NCBI RefSeq assembly: GCF_014201195.1
Contig: NZ_JACHDS010000001.1
Location: forward strand, 186,001 to 250,000
From: Nocardiopsis mwathae
GTDB lineage: Bacteria > Actinomycetota > Actinomycetes > Streptosporangiales > Streptosporangiaceae
Direction: 5' to 3'
Length of the DNA stretch: 64,000 nucleotides
The notes under the pieces are model-generated. The model had not been told where the DNA came from, did no database searches, and saw only the letters and a list, made by a program, of their open reading frames with translations. Positions within the stretch are counted from its first letter, which is position 1; the number at the start of each line of letters is the position of its first letter. The position numbers were made by a program, and so were the translations under genes. Positions 35,113-42,344 of the stretch are shown here, in pieces.

Positions 35113-35351
35113 TCGGAGTGCCTCAGCTTTTCGAGCATGATCTCGTGGTGGCGCTCTGAGATGTCGCTGCGCCCAGAGTCGAACTTCCCGACGAATGGAA
35201 GGAATCGCCTGCCTGGCCCACCGTCGTCTGCGTTTCGCAGCCGAACGATTTCGCTGTCTGTCTCCGCAAAGGCGCGCAGGCGTCGCAGTCCGGCTGGCGG
35301 AAGCTCATCCATTATCTCGCGCAAGGCCTCATAGTCAGGTTGGGCGTTCAT
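35109..35351 (-). CDS. vapB: VapB-like antitoxin
   Basis: An 80-residue antitoxin coupled to the PIN toxin. The C-terminal part (FVGKFDSGRSDISERHHEIM) matches tails of antitoxins paired with this PIN subtype, which insert into the toxin active site. The N-terminal half (LPPAGLRRLRAFAE) is short, and I cannot name its DNA-binding fold. ATG 35351 has no ribosome site; TAGACT six bases upstream suggests a leaderless mRNA, and an operator-like repeat encloses that box. Regulation is likely autorepression by the VapBC complex. Confidence 0.85.
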   Translation of the reverse strand: MNAQPDYEALREIMDELPPAGLRRLRAFAETDSEIVRLRNADDGGPGRRFLPFVGKFDSGRSDISERHHEIMLEKLRHSE

Positions 35352-35369
35352 GGCACCAGTCTAGGTGCC
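35352..35369. promoter_or_regulatory. vapBC operator enclosing the -10 box
   Basis: GGCACC and GGTGCC form an inverted repeat that exactly flanks the leftward -10 hexamer TAGACT (35358-35363). The start codon follows right after the repeat. Binding here would directly block RNA polymerase, as expected for toxin-antitoxin autoregulation. A short hairpin (CTCTGC/GCAGAG, 35374-35388) lies just upstream and may end transcripts from the DUF58 operon. Confidence 0.65.
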
Positions 35370-35412
35370 GTGGCTCTGCTTCGCAGAGGAATCAGCACAT
35401 CGCCGGATCTCC

Positions 35413-36714
35413 CTACAACCGCCCCTGGGCCTTGAGGTCGATGTAGGCGTCGGCCAGGGCCGGGGCGATGTGGTCCGGGTCGGCGTCGACGACTTCGACG
35501 CCGTGGCGGCGCAGTTCGGCGGTGATGCGGCGGCGCTCGGTGAGGGTGCGTTCGGCGGCCGCCGCCTCGTAGACGCTGCGGGCGTCGCCGCGGGCCGCGG
35601 CCATCTCCGTGACACGGGGGTCGCCGACGGCCGCGACCAGGAGCAGGTGGCGGGCGGTCAGCGCGGGCAGCCGCGGCAGCAGCCCCTCCTCCATGGCGGT
35701 GGCGTTCAGGTCGGTCAGCAGGACCACCAGCTGCCGGGTGCGGCTCTGGCCGCCGAGGATGGTGCTGACCATCCCCGTCGGGTCGGACTCCACCAGCTCG
35801 GGCTCCAAGGGCGCCATGGCCTGGACGATGCTCGGCACCATGCTGCCCCGGCCCCGGCTGCGGACCTGGGCGCGCACACGGCGGTCGTAGGCGAGCAGCT
35901 CCACCCGGTCCCCGGCCTTGGCCGCGAGCGCGGCCAGCAGCAGGGCGGCGTCCATGGCGTGGTCGAGGCGCGGGGTGTCGCCTACCCGGCCGGCCGAGGT
36001 GCGGCTGGTGTCCAGCACGAGCAGGATCTTGCGGTCGCGCTCGGGGCGCCAGGTGCGCACGACGACGCCGTCGCGGCGCGCCGTGGCCCGCCAGTCGATG
36101 GAGCGGACGTCGTCGCCGGGCACGTACTCGCGCAGCGAGTCGAACTCGCTGCCCTGGCCGCGCACCAGCGTGCTGTGCTGCCCGTCCAGCTCACGCAGAC
36201 GCGAGAGCTTCCCCGGCAGGTGGCGGCGGCTGTGGAAGGGCGGCAGGGTGCGCACGCTCCACGGCACCGCGTGGGTGCACTGCCGCGCCGCGATCCCCAG
36301 CGGCCCCACGCTGCGCAGGGTCACCCCGGCGGCCTGCTGGTCGCCGCGCCGCCGCGGGGTGAGCACGGTGCCGATCCGGCGCCGCCCCCCGCCCGGGATC
36401 GCCACGTCGTGTGCGCGAGGGTGGGCATCCGCGCTGGGTGCCCACGCGTCGCGCAGCACGCCGCGCAGTGTCCGGGCGGCGGGGTTGGCCACCACCAGGG
36501 TGACCGTGGCGGACTCGCCCAGCCGGATGGAGGTGTCGCCGCCGCGCTCGAAGGTGACCTTGCGCGGGCTGGGCGCGAGCAGCAGGTCCACCGCGATCAG
36601 CGCGGCGAGGACGCCCAGTACCGTCCACAGCACCCAGAGGCCGGCCGCCCCCGCGATGAGCACCACGAGCGTGCCCGCGAACGCGGCGAATACCGCCCGG
36701 CCTGTGATCGCCAT
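35413..36714 (-). CDS. DUF58-family protein (MoxR-associated, VWA-like)
   Basis: A 433-residue protein with two N-terminal membrane helices (residues about 5-50), a beta-rich region, and the DUF58 core: GSEFDSLREYVPGDDVRSID, then WRATARRDGVVVRTWRPERD, continuing into a VWA-like fold (ILLVLDTSRTSAG, LVVLLTDLNATAM). DUF58 proteins are the usual partners of MoxR AAA+ ATPases. AGAGGAAACG precedes the ATG at 36714. It is the last gene of the leftward envelope operon beginning at 41105. The precise function is unknown. Confidence 0.92.
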   Translation of the reverse strand: MAITGRAVFAAFAGTLVVLIAGAAGLWVLWTVLGVLAALIAVDLLLAPSPRKVTFERGGDTSIRLGESATVTLVVANPAARTLRGVLRDAWAPSADAHPRAHDVAIPGGGRRRIGTVLTPRRRGDQQAAGVTLRSVGPLGIAARQCTHAVPWSVRTLPPFHSRRHLPGKLSRLRELDGQHSTLVRGQGSEFDSLREYVPGDDVRSIDWRATARRDGVVVRTWRPERDRKILLVLDTSRTSAGRVGDTPRLDHAMDAALLLAALAAKAGDRVELLAYDRRVRAQVRSRGRGSMVPSIVQAMAPLEPELVESDPTGMVSTILGGQSRTRQLVVLLTDLNATAMEEGLLPRLPALTARHLLLVAAVGDPRVTEMAAARGDARSVYEAAAAERTLTERRRITAELRRHGVEVVDADPDHIAPALADAYIDLKAQGRL

Positions 36715-36771
36715 TCGTTTCCTCTACCTCGTTGACCCGTCATGACCCGGCCGCTGCCGTGCCCGCCGTCC

Positions 36772-37767
36772 TCAGCGCGGGACCTCGACCGACGCCAGCA
36801 CACCGTCCAGGACGCCGTCGGTGGTGACCCCCTCCAGCTCGGCCTCCGGGCGCAGCGCGATGCGGTGCCGCAGGGTGGCCTTGGCCAGGGCCTTGACGTC
36901 GTCGGGGGTGACGTAGTCGCGCCCGGACAGCCACGCCCAGGCGCGGCTGGTGCGTAGCAGTGCGGTGGCGCCGCGCGGGGACGCGCCGAGCTGCAGCGAG
37001 GGGGAGCGGCGGGTGGCGCGGCACACGTCGACGATGTAGCCCAGGACTTCGGGCGCGACCTTGGTGGCGCCGACGGCCGCGCGGGCGGCGCGCAGCTCGG
37101 CGGCCCCGGCCACCGGCCGCAGCCCGGCGCCCTCCAGGTCGCCGGGGTCGAAGCCGGACGCGTGGCGGCCGAGCATCTCCACCTCGTGGTCGCGCTGCGG
37201 CAGCGGCACGACGAGCTTGAGCAGGAACCGGTCGAGCTGCGCTTCGGGCAGCGGGTAGGTGCCCTCGTACTCGACCGGGTTCTGGGTGGCGGCCACCACG
37301 AACGGGTCGGGCAGCGCCATGGGCCTGCCCTCCACCGTCACCTGCCGCTCCTCCATCGCCTCCAGCAGCGCGGCCTGCGTCTTGGGCGGGGTCCGGTTGA
37401 TCTCGTCGGCGAGGAAGAGGTTGGTGAAGACGGGGCCGTCGTGGAACTCGAACTTGGCGGTGCGCGCGTCGTAGACCACGGAGCCGGTGACGTCGCCGGG
37501 CATCAGGTCCGGGGTGAACTGGACGCGCTTGTGGTCCAGCGACAGTCCGGCCGAGACGGCCCGCACGAGCAGCGTCTTGGCGACACCGGGCACGCCCTCC
37601 ATCAGCACGTGGCCGCGGCACAGCAGCGCCACGACGAGACCGGTCACGGTCTCCTCCTGGCCGACGACGGCCTTGGAGACCTCGTGGCGCAGTGCGGTCA
37701 GCGCCGCCCGCGCCTGTTCGGTGGACGGCTGCCCCGGGGGCTGCCCCTGGTCGGTGTAGGCGGTCAC
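36772..37767 (-). CDS. MoxR-family AAA+ ATPase
   Basis: A 331-residue MoxR ATPase. Walker A appears as LMEGVPGVAKTLL, Walker B as LFLADEINRTPPKTQAALL, sensor 1 as VVAATQNPVEYEGTYPLPEAQ and the arginine-bearing stretch as LDRFLLKL. A C-terminal lid helical region (ASPRGATALLRTSRAWAW) carries sensor 2. MoxR proteins act as chaperone-like ATPases for VWA-domain partners, here the adjacent DUF58 protein. GTG 37767 is chosen as the first sensible start before the domain. It lies between the DUF4350 and DUF58 genes. Confidence 0.94.
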   Translation of the reverse strand: MTAYTDQGQPPGQPSTEQARAALTALRHEVSKAVVGQEETVTGLVVALLCRGHVLMEGVPGVAKTLLVRAVSAGLSLDHKRVQFTPDLMPGDVTGSVVYDARTAKFEFHDGPVFTNLFLADEINRTPPKTQAALLEAMEERQVTVEGRPMALPDPFVVAATQNPVEYEGTYPLPEAQLDRFLLKLVVPLPQRDHEVEMLGRHASGFDPGDLEGAGLRPVAGAAELRAARAAVGATKVAPEVLGYIVDVCRATRRSPSLQLGASPRGATALLRTSRAWAWLSGRDYVTPDDVKALAKATLRHRIALRPEAELEGVTTDGVLDGVLASVEVPR

Positions 37768-37828
37768 GTCTGGTGTACCTCTCTGCAATCTCCGTGTTCG
37801 GCGGCTCGGTGCCCGCGTCGGCGTCCTG

Positions 37829-39037
37829 TCACCGCAGGCGTTCCTCAAGTCGGTCGAGCTCGTCGGCGAGCCGCACCAGTCCCGGGTCGTCGGCGGTGTA
37901 CGGGTCGTCCTCCGGCCCACTGGTTGGACCGTACAGCAGGGTGCGCAGCCGCCCCGGCTCGTCCCCGCCGCGCACGGCCACCGCCTCGACGACCGCCTCG
38001 GGCGCGGCGTCCGCGCCGAGGCCGAGGGCGGGGCGGACCCGGCCGATGAGCCCGGAACGCAGCGCGGCCCCGGCGCGGTCGCGGGCCCGGCGCGCCGCGT
38101 ACAGCCGCGCGCGGCCCTCGGTGGTCTCCGCGGCCCGCACGACGACCGGAAGCCGCTCGGCGACCAGCGGCCCCAGGCGGCGGCCCCGCCACACCGCCAG
38201 GAGAAGCAGGGTCAGCGCGAGCGGCGCCACCGCCATGCCGAACGAGCGGGGAAGCAGCTCCCACACGTCCTTGCGCTGGCCCGCCGCGGGCACCTCGGGG
38301 AGGAACCACACGACGTCGCGGTCCCCGGCGAGGTTGAGGGCCAGCGCCGCGTTGCCCTGGCGGTCCAGCCTGCCGTTGGTGAGCGGGTCGGCCGAGCCGA
38401 GTACGGTCGTCATGCCGCCGTCGCGGGCGACCTGGACCAGGGCGTCGCCGCCCTCGGCCGGGTAGCAGCCCACGGCGCCGTCCCCGGTCACCGTGTACAG
38501 CTCCCCGCCGGTGTCGGCGGACCCCGCGGCGGCCGCCGCGGGCAGGTCGCAGCCGGGGAGCAGGGTGCGGTCGTCGGTGCCGCCGCCGGTCCGCACACCC
38601 GGGGCCAGCTCCCGCAGGGCCGCGGTGGTGGGCAGCACGAGCAGCAGGTCGCCGGGGGCCGCGGAGAGGCGGTCGAGCTCCTCGGGCAGCAGCCGGTGCG
38701 AGGACGCCACGACGAGTAGAGAGCCCCGGTGCGTGGCTGCGAGTGCGGTGTCGGTGTCGCGCGCGACGGTGACGCCGGTGCCGCGGTCGCGCAGGATCTC
38801 GATGAGCGCCCGGGACCCGTCGGTGCCGGGGTTGTCCGGCTCCAGCGGCCCCGAGCGGGTGGTCTGCGCCCCCAGCGACAGCAGCACCGCGAGCACCACG
38901 ATGGCGCCGAGGAAGGCGAGCGGGCCGCGCGCCCGGCGCCAGAGCGTGCCGACGCCGACCGAGGTCGAGGTCGAGCCGCCGCCCGGTGCCGTGGCGGCGG
39001 GCGGCGGAGGAGGGGGGGGAGCGGTGGTGGTGCTCAT
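37829..39037 (-). CDS. DUF4350-family membrane protein
   Basis: A 402-residue protein. After a proline-rich N-terminus there is one membrane helix (LAFLGAIVVLAVLLSLGA), then an extracytoplasmic DUF4350 domain (GSRALIEILRDRGTGVTV, LLVVASSHRLLPEELDRL) resembling a GATase-like fold. A second helix (MAVAPLALTLLLLAVW) is followed by a cytoplasmic tail with the RLGPLVAERLPVVVRA motif. Family members accompany MoxR, DUF58 and DUF4129 genes. Its start overlaps the stop of the DUF4129 gene (ATGA). Function is not known. Confidence 0.88.
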   Translation of the reverse strand: MSTTTAPPPPPPPAATAPGGGSTSTSVGVGTLWRRARGPLAFLGAIVVLAVLLSLGAQTTRSGPLEPDNPGTDGSRALIEILRDRGTGVTVARDTDTALAATHRGSLLVVASSHRLLPEELDRLSAAPGDLLLVLPTTAALRELAPGVRTGGGTDDRTLLPGCDLPAAAAAGSADTGGELYTVTGDGAVGCYPAEGGDALVQVARDGGMTTVLGSADPLTNGRLDRQGNAALALNLAGDRDVVWFLPEVPAAGQRKDVWELLPRSFGMAVAPLALTLLLLAVWRGRRLGPLVAERLPVVVRAAETTEGRARLYAARRARDRAGAALRSGLIGRVRPALGLGADAAPEAVVEAVAVRGGDEPGRLRTLLYGPTSGPEDDPYTADDPGLVRLADELDRLEERLR

Positions 39038-39738
39038 CCGGCGGTCCGTGCCTCCCTGTCGCTGCCCTGCTCGTCGGTGTCCCGGTCGCGGCGGCCGCGG
39101 TCGACCGGGCGGCTGGCGGCCACCCGCTCGTCGAGCTCCCGCAGCACCCGGTAGCCCTCGGCGGTGGCCGTGCGCTCGCCGTAGGCGACGTCGTTGAACA
39201 CCCGCGCGGCCGTGAACAGGTCGTCGCGACGGTCCGGCAGCTCCGCGGAGGCCTCGGTGGCCAGCTCGGTGGCGGTCCGGCCGGGCCGGGGAGTGATGAT
39301 GGCGCGCTCCTCCAGGTCGCGGGTGACCGCCCGGAGGCGCTCGCGGATGGCCTCGGCGTAGTCGCCCGACGCCGCGGACCGCTCGGCGGCGGCGCGGTGG
39401 TCGGCCGCGGTGAGCGGTGCGGTGGTGTCGATGCGCACGGCCCGCCGCGCCCGCCGGGCGGGGCGGGCGTAGACGATCATGCCGATGACGACCGCGGCCA
39501 GCACGGCGAGGAGAGGTCCCAGCACCCACCAGCCGCCGGGCATCGCCGATTCCATCCGGCCGGTCAGGCTGTCGAGCCACTCGGTGACCCACCCCCACAG
39601 CACGTCGAGGAGGGTGGGCTCGGCTTCCCTGTAGGCGCGTTTGGCCAGTTCCTCGCGGGCGAGGCGGGCGCCCTCCTCGCGGGAGAGCTCACCCGCGGCC
39701 GCGAGTGCTGCCGCGGCTCCCGCGAGCGCGCCGGTCAA
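39034..39738 (-). CDS. DUF4129-family membrane protein
   Basis: A 234-residue protein with one strong membrane helix (WWVLGPLLAVLAAVVIGMIV) and a cytoplasmic DUF4129 domain after it (AAERSAASGDYAEAIRERLR, ERAIITPRPGRTATELA, ARVFNDVAYGERTATAEGY). The start is placed at TTG 39738, which overlaps the stop of the upstream gene as TTGA; this keeps the chain of coupled genes and there is no better ATG/GTG. DUF4129 proteins resemble the C-terminal part of actinobacterial transglutaminase-associated membrane proteins. It links the GPDPase-membrane-like protein and DUF4350 in one operon. Confidence 0.85.
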   Translation of the reverse strand: MTGALAGAAAALAAAGELSREEGARLAREELAKRAYREAEPTLLDVLWGWVTEWLDSLTGRMESAMPGGWWVLGPLLAVLAAVVIGMIVYARPARRARRAVRIDTTAPLTAADHRAAAERSAASGDYAEAIRERLRAVTRDLEERAIITPRPGRTATELATEASAELPDRRDDLFTAARVFNDVAYGERTATAEGYRVLRELDERVAASRPVDRGRRDRDTDEQGSDREARTAG

Positions 39739-41105
39739 GCCGGGGCTCCGGGGACCCCGCCCGGGTGGTGGCCGGGGTGGTAGGGGCCGGCGGCCGGTGC
39801 CGGGTCGGGCAGGTAGATGCCGGCGTCGATCTCGTGGCCGGACTGCGCCGCCGCCTGGAGCTTGAGGTCCAGGCCCTCGCGGCGCATGCGCAGGTCCACG
39901 TAGAGGAGCGTGGTGACGCCGACCAGGAAGGGGACGGTGAGGGCTCCGGCGATGACGGTGCCGACGAACGACGCGGCGCCGCCGGCCACGTACGCCCACG
40001 TGGCCCCGGGGGCGATGATCGCGGCGACCATCCCGCCCAGGGAGAACGGTGTGGACAGGATGCCGGAGACCAGCCCGGCGATGAAGGTCGCGAGCAGCAG
40101 GATGCCGAAGACGCGCCACCAGCTGCCGCGGGTGATCCGCCAGGACCGGGCCAGGGCGCGGCCCGCTCCGAGGTGCTCCAGGACGGCCACGGGCATGGCC
40201 AGGGAGGTTCGCACCCAGATCCACGCGCCCAGTGCCATGACCGCGGCCAGGGCGGAGAAGAACAGGGCGAGGCCCACGGCGGCGCCTGCCTCGGTGCCGA
40301 TGAAGACCGCGGTGACGAGGGAGACGACGAGCAGCACGGTCCAGGCGATGCCGATGAGGGCGAGCAGCAGGGCCACGAGGAGCACCGCGCCGATCCGGCC
40401 GCGCGCGGCCGCCCAGGCCTGGCGCATGGTGAGCTTGCGGCCGAGCACGGCGAGGCCCACGACGGCGGCCAGTAGGCCGGTGAGCACCACCTGGCCGATG
40501 TAGGACAAGAGCATGCCGGCGTACATCGCGATGAGGGTCCAGGGGGCGAAGGGCAGCACGTCGGGGTCGGCGGCCGGGTCGGCCATGAGCGTGTCGACCC
40601 AGGTCCCGTAGTCGCCCATGTAGCCGCCCATGCCGAAGGCACTGACGATGCTGGAGACCGCGATGACGATGACGGCCAGGCCGAACACCGTCTTGGGGTT
40701 GTGCCGGATGTAGCCGAACGCACCGTTGAAGATGTCGCCGAGCGTGAGCGGGCGCAGCGCGACGACTCCGGGATTCGGCGGGGGCGGCCCCATGGGGTAG
40801 GGGCCGGAACCGGCCATTCGGTACGGCGTCCCGTAGCCGGGAGGAACGGCGCCGTGGCCGGGACCGGCCGGTCCGCCGGGCGCGGCCCAGCCGGGCTGCT
40901 GCGGCGGCGGGGGGCCGCCGGGCGGCGTCCAACCCGGCTGGTCCCGGTGGTGTTCGGGGCCTGGGGCGGATGCGGGGTGGCCGGGCGAAGGCGGGCCGCC
41001 GGGGGCCGCCCACCCGGGCTGAGCCGGAGGAAACGGGGTGCCGTCGGCCCCGTGGCCAGGGGAGGACCCTGGCGCCTCCCAGGGCTGACCGTCCTCGTGC
41101 GACAT
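39735..41105 (-). CDS. multi-TM protein, GPDPase membrane-domain-like (DUF7847 type)
   Basis: A 456-residue membrane protein. Residues 1-115 are a Pro/Gly-rich disordered cytoplasmic region with repeated QPGWAAPGG-like units. Then LRPLTLGDIFNGAFGYIRHN leads into about six membrane helices, as in the membrane domain of glycerophosphodiester phosphodiesterases (no catalytic phosphodiesterase domain is present). Motif AVLEHLGAGRALARSWRITR is typical of the actinobacterial family. GGAGG stands five bases before ATG 41105. It is the first gene of the leftward operon 41105-35413. Confidence 0.85.
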   Translation of the reverse strand: MSHEDGQPWEAPGSSPGHGADGTPFPPAQPGWAAPGGPPSPGHPASAPGPEHHRDQPGWTPPGGPPPPQQPGWAAPGGPAGPGHGAVPPGYGTPYRMAGSGPYPMGPPPPNPGVVALRPLTLGDIFNGAFGYIRHNPKTVFGLAVIVIAVSSIVSAFGMGGYMGDYGTWVDTLMADPAADPDVLPFAPWTLIAMYAGMLLSYIGQVVLTGLLAAVVGLAVLGRKLTMRQAWAAARGRIGAVLLVALLLALIGIAWTVLLVVSLVTAVFIGTEAGAAVGLALFFSALAAVMALGAWIWVRTSLAMPVAVLEHLGAGRALARSWRITRGSWWRVFGILLLATFIAGLVSGILSTPFSLGGMVAAIIAPGATWAYVAGGAASFVGTVIAGALTVPFLVGVTTLLYVDLRMRREGLDLKLQAAAQSGHEIDAGIYLPDPAPAAGPYHPGHHPGGVPGAPA

Positions 41106-41647
41106 GCTGCCTCCGTGCTCCTTGCGTCTGCGGCGTCAGTGCCTGCGTCGTGCCGTGCCGTCCGCCGTGGCGTCACCCACGCTATGCCAGATCCGCCCGC
41201 TCGTGGGTGTTCCCCCTGTTGCGTGGTCTTTCGCCGTGAATCGGACCGCCGATACCCTTCATTCTTTTTGTATGCTTTCGGTTATCAACCGACCAAGTCG
41301 CATACGCTCGGTGAGCAGGTGCTCTGGACGGGGCGGCGAGTCGGACGGCAGGGTGTTCCCGGCGGGAGGGCCCGCGTCGTCGCCGTGACGCAAGCATAAA
41401 TAGGGAAGATCGCCCCCGGGGCGGCCGATCAGGGGCGACCGGACGCCACGCCGTGCCAGGAGATGGCAAGGTTAGGTGGTGAGTCCGGCCGCGTGCGCAG
41501 TGCACAACGACGACTCCCGCACAGGGACCCTGGCAGTAGTGCTCGCAAGAGCTCGCATCAGATCAGTGCCGCTTGAGTGTCCAGAAAGGAGAAGGCGCCG
41601 GGCCGCCGCATCCCCGACGGGATGTGCGCCGGGTGCCGGGTACATCG
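41106..41647. other. long divergent intergenic region upstream of mtrA
   Basis: About 540 bases with no convincing gene. It holds promoters for the leftward membrane operon and rightward mtrA. An AT-rich spot (41255-41300) contains nested inverted repeats: GTATGC (41270-41275) with GCATAC (41300-41305), and inside them CGGTT (41279-41283) with AACCG (41287-41291). I see no ribosome site before mtrA and no recognised riboswitch. Confidence 0.45.
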
Positions 41648-42325
41648 ATGAAGGGACGCGTACTGGTCGTCGACGACGACCTCGCTCTCGCTGAAATGTT
41701 GGGCATCGTCCTCAGAGGCGAAGGCTTCGAGCCGTCGTTCGTGCACGACGGGGACAAGGCACTGGAGGCGTTCCGCGAGACGAAGCCGGATCTCGTGCTG
41801 CTGGACCTCATGCTGCCCGGTGCCGACGGCATCGACGTCTGTCGGCAGATCCGCGCCGAGTCGGGTGTGCCGATCGTGATGCTCACGGCGAAGAGCGACA
41901 CCGTTGACGTCGTGCTGGGCCTGGAATCCGGGGCCGACGACTACATCGTCAAGCCGTTCAAGCCGAAGGAACTCGTCGCCCGCGTCCGGGTGCGGCTGCG
42001 CCGCACCGAGGAGCCGGCGCCCGAGGTGCTGCAGATCGGCGACATCACCATCGACGTCGCCGGGCACTCGGTCCGCCGCGACGGCGAGCCCATCAGCCTC
42101 ACCCCGCTGGAGTTCGACCTTCTGGTGGCCCTGGCCCGCAAGCCGCGCCAGGTGTTCACCCGCGAGGTCCTGCTCGAACAGGTCTGGGGTTACCGCCACG
42201 CGGCCGACACCCGCCTGGTCAACGTCCACGTCCAGCGGCTGCGAGCCAAGATCGAGAAGGACCCGGAGCACCCCGAGGTCGTGGTGACCGTACGCGGCGT
42301 CGGGTACAAGGCGGGCACCGCCTGA
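41648..42325 (+). CDS. mtrA: MtrA, OmpR/PhoB-type response regulator
   Basis: A 225-residue response regulator. The receiver domain has the acidic pair (VVDDDLALAE), the phospho-acceptor Asp53 (LVLLDLMLPGADG), the Thr/Ser switch (IVMLTAKSD) and Lys in DDYIVKPFKPKEL. The C-terminal winged helix shows LTPLEFDLLVALARKPRQV, LLEQVWGYRHAADTR and VRGVGYKAG. MtrA controls cell division, wall hydrolases and osmotic adaptation in actinobacteria. ATG 41648 is chosen because it gives the family's exact N-terminus; longer in-frame starts add non-conserved residues. It heads mtrA-mtrB-lpqB. Confidence 0.97.
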   Translation: MKGRVLVVDDDLALAEMLGIVLRGEGFEPSFVHDGDKALEAFRETKPDLVLLDLMLPGADGIDVCRQIRAESGVPIVMLTAKSDTVDVVLGLESGADDYIVKPFKPKELVARVRVRLRRTEEPAPEVLQIGDITIDVAGHSVRRDGEPISLTPLEFDLLVALARKPRQVFTREVLLEQVWGYRHAADTRLVNVHVQRLRAKIEKDPEHPEVVVTVRGVGYKAGTA

Positions 42326-42344
42326 TCCGACCGAGACCACGCAC

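Noticed and set aside
34360-35351. Insertion sequence around the vapBC island
   Set aside because: No transposase gene, terminal inverted repeats or target duplication were visible, only lower GC.
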